A stretch of 64,000 nucleotides of DNA, from NCBI GenBank assembly GCA_018873245.2, contig JAEMBT020000009.1, positions 12,931,112 to 12,995,111 on the forward strand, read 5' to 3'. Position 1 is the first letter of the stretch. The number at the start of each line of letters is the position of its first letter. Positions 50,019-60,930 of the stretch are shown piece after piece. The notes under the pieces are model-generated. The model did no database searches. It saw nothing but the letters and a program-made list of their open reading frames with translations, and was not told the origin of the DNA. This DNA comes from Archegozetes longisetosus. Taxonomy: Eukaryota; Arthropoda; Arachnida; Sarcoptiformes; Trhypochthoniidae. Made by a program: the position numbers and the translations under genes.

Positions 50019-51371
50019 TTATCCAAATTTTGATGTCTTCATTCAAACTAGTACTAAAGGACAAACTTATTTAATGAATAAGTATTTGTAACAACTTTTA
50101 TGATTGTTATGTCAATCATATAAACTCTAATTAATAGGTAGTTATGGAAAGACTTGGGATCTAAGATATTAGTTTCTAAATAAGTTTCTAAATAACTTTC
50201 TAACTACATTACTGAAAAGTATGAAATATTGTGAGTCATTCATCTGATTTGATGAAACGCAATTAGAAACATAGCAACTTAGCTAGTATTTAGCTTTAAG
50301 TTCAAATAAGATCAAACTCATAGATCTAGTTTGAAATGTTGCTGATAACTTAAGTCAGTGTAGTATTTTAGACTTTACTTACTAGAAATCAATTTAAAAT
50401 TAATTGATTGCAAGCAATAGTAGATTATCGTTAACTAAACGTAACATCACTAACAGCTACGCTTTGTCTGCAACAAAAGATTTTCGGAAGCGGTAAAAAC
50501 TTAACTCCATAGTGAGCAGTTTAGATGACTTGCGATTAATAGCATAGTGACTATTAGTATAAACCAATAGCTTATCTAACATCGTAATAATTATTAAATG
50601 TTTTAGATTTTCACTTAAAAGGCCAAAGTAAGTATTAAAACACTTAAAATAGTTAGAGATAATATAATAATATGATAATATAGAAGTAAAAGTAGGCATA
50701 CAAACAAAAGATTATATAAAATAACATAAGTCTTACTTTCAACTTATTTTCATTTCATATCTTTATATCAAACTCTATATAACTTTTATATTTCTTTTTT
50801 TATTTTTTACTAATATTTTAGTTCAACTTTAATTTGATTTTAATTTTTATTTTACGTAATTTTATGTTTAATTTAATTTGAAATTTAACAACATTTTAAT
50901 CTTTGTTATGATTACCTATTAAATCACGCACTCAATTCAACACAACTATGACCTTCACATCAGCTGACAGTTTTTTTCCACCAATTTGTCTTTAGGGTTT
51001 CAATATTTCATTTCTTTATATATTCGCTTATGTTTTTATGTTTATTCATTTTAAGTATTTTTATTTAGGTTATATCGTATTATTTTACTCTATTTAGTTA
51101 GATCTAATGCTTAGTTGATTTAGTTGAGCAATCATATAATAATTAACATTTTAGTGTTGAGAGTTTTCTAACTTTAAAACACAATTAGATATGAAGAATC
51201 ATAATAATTAGACATAAATAACGTGATAGTTACCCAAAACCCCAAAACGAAAATAAGATACTGAAAACAGTTGCTACGAGATAACACCATTATATGTAAA
51301 TGAATACATACTGAATGTATGAAAATTTAACAAAATAGTGAGCAATTAATTGGAATATATCGTCAATTGTA
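50019..51371. promoter_or_regulatory. spacer between divergent ATG9 and MED8
   Basis: 1.35 kb between two divergent start codons. No coding sequence recognised. AT-rich, and promoter elements cannot be pinned down by eye. Confidence 0.35.
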
Positions 51372-52100
51372 ATGGATAGAGAAGAGAAGCAGTTGGACGC
51401 AGTAGTCGACTCATTAGTACTAAGAGTACAAGATCTGAAGAACGCATTAAGTGGATTTATATACCGATTGGAGACGGAGTACGAAAGTATGACATGGGCC
51501 CAAATGATAGACAGCTTTGCATTATTTTCAGGCCAAATAAACAATTTAATGAAGATTGTCAAAAGTGACAAAACACCTCCTCTTCGCAATCGAATCCTCT
51601 TACCATTACTTCTCTCTCCTGATGTTGATCCTGAATTGGTTAAACTTACTGAAGGAAGAGTTCAGTCGTTCAATCACGATATGGTACCCGACTATTTACG
51701 GACTAAACCTGAACCTGAAATTGAGAGTAAAGAAAGTTTGATTAACGCTAAAGTTAACAATTTGACTCAAGATCAGGCACAGAAACAAATCACTACTGCT
51801 AACAAGATTGTTAATAATATGACTGATTTGGTTAAGAACAATCGCGAAGAGTGGGAGACAGAGTCCAGTCGAGCTAATCAAACTCAGACTTCCTCCATGG
51901 CTGACACTACTGCTCTGATTGCTGCCATTACTACTGGTAAAGGACTCAAACCATCGGCTGCTTCGCCGAAAGGACCTGTTAGTCAAGTGATGCCACAAGT
52001 GCCACAAACGGCTCCCAGTCAAAGGCCAGGTGGTGGTAAAGCGCCGGCAACTATCAAGACCAACATAAAGGCCGCCACTATTCATCCCTATAATCGATAA
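51372..52100 (+). CDS. MED8: Mediator complex subunit 8
   Basis: Head-module subunit of Mediator, which couples transcription factors to RNA polymerase II. Single exon, 242 residues. The N-terminus MDREEKQLDAVVDSLVLRV and the following helices (GFIYRLETEYESMTWAQMID, DSFALFSGQINNL) match the family, as does LPLLLSPDVDPELVKLTEGR and the strongly conserved VPDYLRTKPEPE (about residues 110-121). The last 100 residues are Thr/Ser/Pro/Ala-rich and poorly conserved, ending IHPYNR. Slightly shorter than human (268). Confidence 0.94.
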   Translation: MDREEKQLDAVVDSLVLRVQDLKNALSGFIYRLETEYESMTWAQMIDSFALFSGQINNLMKIVKSDKTPPLRNRILLPLLLSPDVDPELVKLTEGRVQSFNHDMVPDYLRTKPEPEIESKESLINAKVNNLTQDQAQKQITTANKIVNNMTDLVKNNREEWETESSRANQTQTSSMADTTALIAAITTGKGLKPSAASPKGPVSQVMPQVPQTAPSQRPGGGKAPATIKTNIKAATIHPYNR

Positions 52101-52584
52101 TTTTGATTTTGATCAATTATTTTTCATTAATTATCTTAAATAAATATAAAACGTGACTCTTTTTGAAACATATTTTAATATGAAATTTAAAAGTCATAAT
52201 ATTTAATATAAAGTACTGTGAAACATATCAATCAATCATTTCGTTAAGGCTGACAAGGAAACAGATAATCGGATATTGTATTAAGTTGTTTGAGGTGACT
52301 TCGAGGACAATCTGATTATTGAAAAATTAGCTGAAATATTATCAAAAATAACCCTCAATTCCAAACTGAAGGCTTGAAAGCGATGATAATTTCTATTAAA
52401 ATCTCAATCTTGAAGGCAGACCTAATATGGGCATCAAATTGAGCTGGAAGTGACATGAGGTACAAGAGTTAGATTATTTGCTGACTTGTCAGACACATGA
52501 GTCTTAGCCGAGTTAATCATGAGTTGAATATTTTATTTAAATTTACAACTGTTAAGAGTATATCAATATTGAAATTTGGAATAT
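52101..52584. other. spacer between MED8 and TGF-beta gene
   Basis: Convergent 3' ends; no gene seen. Confidence 0.4.
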
Positions 52585-55500
52585 TTAATATGAATTTGTT
52601 TTCACACATTGGCAGCTTTGCGGCACAAATTTCTTTAGTTTCTTGATTCTTGGGTTTCCGTCTTCGTCCAAAAACACAAATTCCATATCTTTGTGATCAC
52701 TTGGTTTGCATGCGTACCGATTTGTCTGTAATTCAAGAGATTAAAAGTTGAGAAAAGTTCTGATAATTATTGAGAAAAGTGCTGACAATCGTCGAGAATA
52801 TAGCTAAGTATGATTAGCATAAAAATAAGTAACTCTTCTTGGATCTAATTGAATTATGGGACTAAAGAAGACTTAAGAATTAGCAACTGAATGTTAGTAA
52901 ATTAGACTATAGAAAGAATAGTTATTTACTAAGTCATATTGTGCAGACATTTATAATATAGGATAGAGTTTAAACTGAAGGGTATCTCCGGAAATTCTCG
53001 GATCTGTGAGGGGTTGTCCTAACTCGAAAATTTGTAAAATTGTTAAACAAGAGGTATGTGGCTTCTAAGTTGCAGGTAAACTTTCTAAGGTCTAGAGTAT
53101 ATGCATAATTAGCGGCTAGTAAAGAGAATTACTTCCACGAAATCCTTAATTATACTAAAAGTTTCAAACTATCCCTAACTATCCCAGACTATCTTTAAAG
53201 ATCAATTTATCATAAACTGACAGCCAATCGTTGTAATTACTAAACTTAGCTGAATTTCTCGCTAAAATTCAAATATTATAAGTGTTTGTATAGATAAATA
53301 ACTTGAAAAATATTAATTTATCAGAGTCTTGAAGATAGCTTTATAGGTTTAAAATTCTACTACAGTAAAACCTCTTTGACTTCAACATGCTCTCAAACTT
53401 TATTAGGTATAAAAAAATTAAAACCCTATAGAATAACATGGCTTAGTCGTTATTAATATTATTAAAAGCCACTTAACTATATATTCAGATTAGACAGGCT
53501 TTATTGTATATCAGGTTCATATTTGAGTGGTTTTAGGTTATTATGAGTGGGATGTAGCCATCAAACTTAAGAATCTTAACCTTTATTGCTAGAGTGATTA
53601 GTTTGAAAAACTTTCAGAAATGAAGTTAACTTAAGAAATTTTCAGAAGCGTAACCTCAAAAATACTGAAATTCAATAACCAGACTCTAATTGATAGTAAT
53701 ATGATACGATCCGATTTTCATAACACTGTCTGGTGAGGTGATTATCTGTTCAGATATTGTATTCAGAGTGTATTCAGAGTGTATTCAGAGTATATTCAGA
53801 GGTATTCAGAGTGTATTCAGAGTACATCTCTGTCATTGACAAACTGATTGACAAAAGTGGTGTTGAGGCGCCCTTACGTTTAAATCATTTTGACAGAATG
53901 TTCGCAATGCAGATCCATAAAAGTTTTTTTGGCTCCAGTCGTATGACTTTAACCCCAATGTTTTGAAAGTTTTAAAGCTAATTATTTAAGTTTCTAAAGA
54001 AGTTAATCATTTGATTGGCCCACAAACTGATAGGTAATATGACTTTCTGTTAGTTTAAATTTAAATATAGAAAAACAAAGTAGAAAACAAAGTAATTCAA
54101 CAGAAAATAATTCTTTATAAACATTCTCTATTATGGCTTTGAAAAGTCTTTCTGACCTTCTATGTCCTTAAGCAATCTAATAATATTCTAATGATATTTA
54201 TAAGCTTTTTGAGAACTTATAAACATTAATCTTTAAATTAGTTGCAAGCAACTATTCAGATATTTTCTATTCGATCAGTCATAGCTTTGCCTACAATTAC
54301 TATCAACTAGTAATCAGAGTCTGATAATAAGTTCTTATATTCTATAAGTTATATGATTGTCAACAACTTCAATTTCGATTATTATTGCATAGAATTATAG
54401 AATAATTTTATTGAAATATAGTTATCGTTAGGATGTCTTATCTAACCCAATATAACTAACCTAAATCTAACCTAAATATAGGACAATACCACTAGTTTAG
54501 GTCAAGTTAAATCATGTAAAGTAAGGGGAACGAGGAGCATGGTGAGCTAGACATGGGGTACACTGTTGTGGTAACAACACGGCTCCATTACATCCAAATT
54601 CTACATCGATCACAGCCTGAACATTTTAAGATTAGTAATCCTATTTTTAAAAGTTCTAACTATTCTCCCCATTCAGGCGTTTGGATAATTTATGTTTAAG
54701 TCATTTTGTTATATGCTATTAATAATGTTTGTGACGCAAATAGTACTCAATCGAAGTTTGTCAATGAATCTAAATTTGAATTATAAGTTCAAATAGTATA
54801 TACCCTACGCTTATGACAAGTACTTAATCGAAGAGTTTGTCAATGAGTCTAAATTTAAAATATAAGTTCAAACACTATATATATTACTATACCCTATAAG
54901 TTCAAACATGATATACATTACTATACCCTATGCTTATGACAGTGTCCTGAGCAAGTGACAGTCTGAAATGAAGTGGGATAAATGATAACATGATCAAGAT
55001 TGAGATCTGTCATAGAAATTAGTGATTTTTCCATTGAACATTTCTCCTTTTTCCTATTTGTTTCTCTTTTGCGACGAGCTCCTCCCAAACTAGCATTCAT
55101 TGCATTCTCTGAACTTATCTGTTCATCTTCTACCACCTCCACTGTCATCAGATCCAATGTTGGGTAATTCTCGTTATAAAATAGTGATGTCTCGTTGTTT
55201 ACTTCTGGGTATATGTCAGCTAAGTTAGGCATTGGAGTGTCTTGTACTGAAAAATCAAAAAAATTAGATATTGGAGTGTCTTGTACTGAAAAATCAAACA
55301 AATTAGGTATTGGAATATCTTGTACTGAAAAATCAAACAAATAATAATTGAAACGAAACAAAGTAGTAGCTAATTAGATGTTTACATTACCAGAACAATT
55401 CATTTGATTCAAATAGAGAGTAGGAGTGAGATGAGTACCATAAGGGTCTTCAATATCGACATAAAGGCCAAAGTTTCGTATGGGATTATTTTGCCAGTAA

Positions 55501-57958
55501 TTAATAGCATTAATCACATTGAACTCAATATATCCTCGAAAGTTAAAGGGAACTGTTCTACTATCAACTAATCTTTTCTTCTCTAAAAGTTTAATATAAA
55601 ATAGAAATTAATAAAGAAATGAAATATTCATAAAGACTATTAACCTCTTCTGTTTTGTCTCAATGGTCTCATATATTGATATAATGAAATTGTAAGGCCT
55701 TGTTCCGAAATTATTCGATTGATTCGATCAGAAACTGAATATTAAATCAAATGTAATCAGTTTTACTCTTATATTCCGTACTTTGTTTTACAACTTCTTC
55801 TCAAATGAAGAGTTTATTTCCAAAAGGGCTTAAGTTGCCTATATTATAGGGTCCGTTACTTTGAGCGCCCGCTACGATCTCTACGGGACTTTATAATATA
55901 GACAATTAAGCTCTTTTGGAAATAAGCTCTTCAAATAATAAGTTTATAGATAGTTGTTTCAAGATAGAGTTGCCTTAAAACAAACTTGTTTATGAAACGT
56001 GAATGAATTCAATTTGTTCAGCTCTCTATCTGAGTTATTGAGAGATCATTTTCTGCTGACTATTTGCTCACTTAAGTTATACTATATCCGGTTAAGAGAT
56101 AACATCATTTTATCAAAGCTCAAATCAAATAATTCCCATTCACTTTAATGGCTCTAATGTCCGATTATATCACTAGAAGTTAACTGAAACTGATATTCAG
56201 AACTGAGCGATAGAATGGGATGAAGAATAATACAGTCATACACGGTTATTGGCAACTCGATTGTAAGCAAACCTGGCTATAGACAACTTATTCCCTACGC
56301 ACCAATCAGTTGCCTATAACCAGGTCAGACTGTGAAAATAGAAAAGTATTGATAATTACGTATATTGTTGATAGGCGTCGGTTGAGGAGGTGGATCATGA
56401 AATTTGAAAACACGTAACTTAGCGGAGACAGCATTGACTTGAGTGCGAGACTGGGAAGATCGAGGGAAACTGATATCATAATAGAGCTTCATCTGAGAGT
56501 CAGAGTTAAGATTCCATAGGGTTGGATCAGTGTGATTCGGCACAGAACATGATGGGTAGAAGCTCTGCAGACGTTCTGCGAATATCTCCGATGAGGAGAT
56601 TTGGTTAACCCCTGTAACTGCTCTTGTCCTTGGAGTAGGAGCTGATTGGACTACTCTGTTCAATAAACTTCTCTCTTCGTCGCTGAATGCATTGACACTT
56701 GTGTTGATAGCTCGTCCACTGATTCCTAGTCTTTGTAGTATTTGACTTTGGATGAGTAAAAGTCGCTCTTGACGTTTCCTATAGAGACCAATTTAAGATA
56801 AACTATATGAAGATATGCATAGGATGAGAGTATTTAAAGATTAGGTATTGGAAGATATGTATAGAGTGAAAGTATTAGAAGGTATCTAAAAGGTATCTGA
56901 AAGATGAAAGTATTGGAAGGTATCTATAGAATGAAAATATTAGAAGATGTGTATAGAGTGAAGGTATTAGAAGCTACCTATAGGTACAAATGTTAAAAAG
57001 ATAGAAAAAGAAATATAAAATCAAATGGTAATCTTTCCTGTGCTGTGAAGTTGTGTTACAGTGAAGTCGCTTTCGAGTAGAAAGAATGTATACTATATTG
57101 AAATGATCTGTTACATATCAAATGAAATTGACATAACTAATAATAAATCAACTTATATCTGACAATTGAGTACTTCGACCCTAGGTTTAGTGTCGAATTA
57201 TAAAACTATGCTGTCACAAGTGATATATCAATTACTATGTCTAGTTGTTACTTGCAGACGTTTCAAGTTTATCTATTACTTGGCGAGACTTCTTATTTCT
57301 TTTCTTTTCTCATGCTTTTGCACTTTTAGTTATTATTTCGTTATTTATTTCTATTTATCATTTGGTGATTAATTGCTTTAGAATATTGTATGCGTAGTAT
57401 GTGTTTTAATTTTATTAATAAAACTTTATTTTTTAAATTTCTCAAATTCAAATCATTTTTTGCTAAACAATTATTTAATTAAAACTATTGTGCTTTTGGT
57501 ATTTAAACTAAAACTTATGTAAACTTTCTTAGAGTGAGACTGAAATCTTATGAAAACTATTCATATTGAAACTAAAATTCTGTAAAAGCCTTTAGTATTG
57601 AGACTAAAATTTTACGAAAACTATCTTAGAATGAGACTCAACAAAAAGGTTACCTAAAATTCAAATGAAATGTGTGAAAATCTTACCTCTCTCTAAATCG
57701 TGTCTGAAGCTGTTGAGTATTATTATCATTTTGTAGATCCAATAAGCTTGTATTCGACAACGAAATCTGTTCCTGCAGTTGATTTTCCATCAAAGACGAG
57801 TTTAATGAACTGTTGCTTATAAATTGTATTGGCATAACTGAAATTGTTGCTAAACTCGAAGCTCTCTCTTGGTTACTATTAACCGATTCATTTGAGTCCA
57901 CTTTTGATGCCATCAAACTTAGCAAGCATGTCAAAGTTATACAAACCCACATTTTCAA
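52585..57958 (-). CDS. divergent TGF-beta superfamily ligand precursor
   Basis: Secreted signalling ligand. Predicted exons: 57958-57687, 56778-56360, 55734-55645, 55582-55391, 55324-54927 (or starting 55285 or 55246), 53946-53878, 52725-52585; phases agree and give 500-526 residues. Signal peptide MKMWVCITLTCLLSLMAS; prodomain helix RQERLLLIQSQILQRLGI; prodomain sheet pieces AKLRVFKFHDPP and YWQNNPIRNFGLYV; furin site RRKR (about residue 412); then a mature domain of about 114 residues with C1 in EKCSMEK, DLNLDHVIIYPTSF, CSGHC, ACKPSDH, FVFLDEDG and a final CQCV. All six knot cysteines are present, but the residue before C4 is Ala, not the interchain Cys. The small exon 53946-53878 (with an extra Cys) rests on splice signals and phase only. 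I cannot assign a subfamily (maverick, myoglianin, BMP or other). Confidence 0.82.
53361..53510. mobile_element. palindromic Tc1-like MITE, copy 2
   Basis: Left end TACAGTAAAACCTCTTTGAC; the right end in reverse complement begins TATACAATAAAGCCTGTC; both reach TTAAGTGG-like sequence. It is in the last intron of the TGF-beta gene. Confidence 0.6.
53757..53823. repeat. 11 bp tandem repeat GTATTCAGAGT
   Basis: About six units, one shortened by two bases. In the last intron of the TGF-beta gene, 55 bp from the predicted donor of the small exon. Confidence 0.9.
54455..54620. repeat. dispersed repeat, copy 2
   Basis: Resembles 25644-25785 (see that entry). Lies in an intron of the TGF-beta gene. 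Confidence 0.45.
55246..55335 (-). promoter_or_regulatory. tandemly triplicated 3' splice acceptor
   Basis: Three 39 bp direct copies, each containing TTTGATTTTTCAG followed by TACAAGA. Exon starts would be 55324, 55285 and 55246. As 39 is a multiple of three, all three give the same frame and add 26, 13 or 0 residues to the prodomain. Confidence 0.8.
55801..55937. mobile_element. hairpin MITE in TGF-beta intron
   Basis: The left arm 55801-55854 and right arm 55886-55937 are inverted copies (GAAGAGTTTATTTCCAAAAG against GAAGAGCTTATTTCCAAAAG). They are separated by a GC-richer loop of about 30 bp (GAGCGCCCGCTACGATC). Confidence 0.75.
56231..56334. mobile_element. small palindromic element
   Basis: Outer ends TACAGTCATAC and CACAGTCTGAC (reverse complement) are weakly inverted; the inner arms CCTGGCTATAGACAAC and GTTGCCTATAACCAGG pair well. 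Ends 26 bp from the exon 2 donor of the TGF-beta gene. Confidence 0.55.
56805..56995. repeat. degenerate tandem repeat, unit about 30 bp
   Basis: Units based on ATTAGAAGATATGTATAGAG then TGAAAGT, about six copies with indels. In intron 1 of the TGF-beta gene. Confidence 0.75.
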
Positions 57959-57994
57959 TAGATAATAGTTTGCTTTTATTTAATTAACTGAACC

Positions 57995-58145
57995 GAAACC
58001 AAAGTCTCAAATCTCAATGTTGTAACTGAGAATGATAACCAGAACTAAAATCTCAATGTTATAGTTGTGAACGAGAACCAGAACCAAAATCTAAATGTAA
58101 TAGTTGACAACCAAAACCAGAACCAAAATCTGAATGGAGTAGTTG
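57995..58145. repeat. degenerate tandem repeat, unit about 40 bp
   Basis: Three to four units built on AACCAGAACCAAAATCTAAA then TGTAATAGTTGA. It lies just upstream of the TGF-beta start codon and produces a spurious Asn/Gln-rich ORF on the plus strand. Confidence 0.75.
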
Positions 58146-58389
58146 ACGCAGAAAACGTGAAGTTATTGCTACCCAACGCGATGACGTTTATTGAGAGCTG
58201 TAACGATAATAGCCAAAAGTTAGTTTGGATGATCCTGTTTTTAGTATATGTCCAACAAATTCTGGTATTAGCGTCTAGACGACAGCTAATCGATGGTGTG
58301 GAGCACCTCAATCCTAACCTCGATCTACGAGCAAACACGTGAGTTGTCTCTCCTACACCCGACAAATCTCTGCCTAACTAACTCTTTAT

Positions 58390-58630
58390 ACGCAATTTAA
58401 GTTACTCATTGTATATAATGTCTGTCGAACTAACTGATCATATGCAATATGTTTGTGAGACTAACTCATTATATATGATGTCTGTGAGAATAACTCGTTA
58501 TATACAATATCTGAGACTAACTTATATATAATATCTGTCAAACTAACTCGTTATACACAATGTCTGTTAAACTAACATCATATATATTGTCTGTCTAACT
58601 AACATATATGCAATATAAGTGATATAACTA
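58390..58630. repeat. degenerate tandem repeat, unit about 38 bp
   Basis: Six or seven copies around AACTAACTCRTTATATAYAA followed by TRTCTGTS. Copy length varies from about 25 to 40 bp. Confidence 0.75.
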
Positions 58631-58957
58631 ATACGAAATATATTTGCAGACAGAAAACAAATAAGATGACACGTTTACTTTAAACCTGAGAAAAGAGTAA
58701 TAACTTTTTCAGAAGCAGACAAAACACAGGTGACAAACAAACCATGACACACAAAACGAGTAAAGTCTGATTATATTATGTTTGATTATTAATATAAACT
58801 TTTCTCTTATGTTGGATAATAGATATATGAGATGTTCAAGTGATTGTATGTTTTAGGAGACAAACTTTTCATAGAGTAAGCAATGGATTAGTTTAGTTAA
58901 GCCTCACCCAATTTACATATTGATGGTGTGCCTCAGACCAAATATTCCAATTGAATG

Positions 58958-59093
58958 TAGGGTCTTATTGGGTGTAGAGTCTCATTCAGTGTAGAGTCTT
59001 ATTGACTGCAGAGTCCAATTGACTGTAAAGTCCAATTGACTGCAGTCTTATTGACTATAGAGTCCTATTGACTGCAAAGTCCTATTAAACGTC
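58958..59093. repeat. 18 bp tandem repeat
   Basis: About seven units of TATTGACTGCAGAGTCYT with substitutions. No gene nearby on either strand. Confidence 0.85.
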
Positions 59094-59697
59094 CTCCAAA
59101 AAAGTTGTAAACCATGTAAACCACTCTATATTATACAGTAATGTGAGGGAGAATCCAGACGGGGGGTTGAGATTAAAGGATTCCGCAAAAATATGACAAC
59201 GAAAAGCAATTAGAAGTTCCGTGAAGTCGAAATGCTTTCAAAGAAGATGAATTAGAGCGCCATTAATGAGAGACCCGAACAACAGGCATCTTAACAAATG
59301 GCAATTACCTGTCTGTGTCGATGCCTCGTATGCAATTAGTATTTAGTCTCTTCTCCAACAAGGCCATTGACCACTTCTTACAGGTATGAGTTTAGCATTT
59401 CGTTTATTTCTGATGCAGATGGTCTTTTCGATGTGTCGGGGTTTGTACATGTGCGCACCACCTGACGAAGCTGTTGTGGTATACAGTTTTAGTTCTCTAT
59501 AGCAACTTGCAAAGTCTTGCTGGTCATGTGTTCAATCGGTTTTTCGTTTATTGTATTAGATTTAATGAGAAACGCATTTTATGTACTGTGTAGGTCAGCA
59601 AATCTACTCGGAAAGCTCTATCATATGCTATCTGTATCTATCGTCGATTGTTAAGTTTTAGGGTGTACATAAATATTAAGAGTTTGCAACAACTCAT

Positions 59698-59838
59698 AAA
59701 GCAAGCCTCTCTAACTCCAATATGCACTTAAGTGGTTTTTAACAATCAAAATCAAAATCCCATTGAAAATAAATGGCTCGATTGCTATTGATTTTTATAA
59801 ACCGCTTAAGTGCAAATTGTTAGACAGGTTTTACTGTA
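59698..59838. mobile_element. palindromic Tc1-like MITE, copy 3
   Basis: Right end in reverse complement starts TACAGTAAAACCTGTCTAAC; left end is GCAAGCCTCTCTAACTCC; both lead to GCACTTAAG. Same family as 29498-29642 and 53361-53510. Confidence 0.65.
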
Positions 59839-60280
59839 CGAGTTTTTACAAAATTTTTATGTTTAAACTTTAGGCATGACTTTTGAACCACATCTAGAGA
59901 CCTTTAATTTATTTTATCGATTCAGAGATAAGTCAGACAGTAATTACTCACCACTTCCATAATATCATGATCATTATTTTGTTTCAGTTCAGGATGAGAC
60001 AGATCTTGACTGGAATCGTTCACTTCAGGTTGGGTATCTGAGTGAAGTTCGAGTTGAGTTATGCCATTACTTTTAGGTTGAACTGAGTGTTCGTCCTGCC
60101 AGCTGACTGTATTAGTCAAGGCTGGCTTTACTTTAGTTACACTATTGATAAGATAAATTATAATATGGAGTTATAATAACTATATTTCATTTATTTATTC
60201 TTCCACGAACCGTTTAGGTGATTCAATGTTGTCTTTATATCGCGATCTCTCACTCCCGTCGTTGCCTTCGTTAGGCTTAA

Positions 60281-60382
60281 GCAGACTTTTCGGTTCAATA
60301 TTTTCAATCTTAAGCAGACTTTTCGGTTCAATATTTTCAATCTTAAGCAGACTTTTCAGTTCAATATTTTCAGTCTTTTTAG
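60281..60382. repeat. 33 bp tandem repeat, three copies
   Basis: Units start TCTTAAGCAGACTTTTC and end ATATTTTCAA; 33 bp keeps frame and yields the 11-residue repeat in the ORF at 60195-60479. Confidence 0.9.
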
Positions 60383-60930
60383 ATTTAGCAGTCAATCTTT
60401 GATTGCCATTAGGGAGCTCAGAGTTTGGAATAGTTAACTGTTGATTAGTATCAAATAAGAAATCACTCACTTTAGCCATAGCATAGATTGAAACAAATTG
60501 TTTTTATTGATTACACAGCATTAATACCAGTATATAATCGTCATTGAAATTATCAATACTTTTATCAATACTTTCATTTTGACCCATCAATTATATTAAT
60601 TTGAAGACATCGCGCACTAGAAGTGCCGAAAAGTTTTACTCTAAGACAACGCCCTTTAGGTGATTGTTTAAATGCATCACAATCTTGTTTATTGGATTGT
60701 CGAATCAAATCTAAAGGTTACAAGTGTTTAGAACTAAGTCTATCGATAAAATTATGGTCACAAATAACCTCAAGTGCTTCACTAATATTAATTCTGAGTA
60801 ATGCTTGCCATACTTTGTGACAATTTGTTATCTGCTCTTTCTTATTTTTAAGTTGTCCGTAGCTACCGTTGTTATGTCTTCCAATTGTACTCTATTCTGC
60901 TTCAACTCTATTCTTAATTGTAGTTTTTTG

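Larger units (their letters stand above)
59360..60930 (-). other. possible multi-exon gene or kinase-like relic
   Basis: Several minus-strand open pieces that I cannot join with confidence. 60479-60195 encodes 94 residues including three units like KIENIEPKSLL. 60119-59955 (Asn/Gln/Ser-rich) ends at a good GTGAGT donor. 59466-59370 follows a CACAACAG acceptor and reads VVRTCTNPDTSKRPSASEI, which resembles the last kinase subdomain, notably of PBK/TOPK, and is followed by a TAA that may lie inside a GTAAGA donor. Around 60930-60740 are further open pieces in different frames. No HRD or DFG motif is clear. It could be a real fast-evolving gene or a decayed kinase. Confidence 0.3.

Noticed and set aside
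51290..51589. 99-codon minus-strand ORF over the MED8 start
   Set aside because: Antisense shadow of MED8 with no homology of its own.
55391..56660. Separate genes for the ORFs at 54921-55361, 56325-56663 and 57683-57958
   Set aside because: Splice sites and phases join them into one TGF-beta precursor.
58067..58342. Plus-strand 91-codon ORF rich in Asn and Gln
   Set aside because: It is made by the local tandem repeat at 57995-58145 read in one frame; no family resemblance and no splice context.
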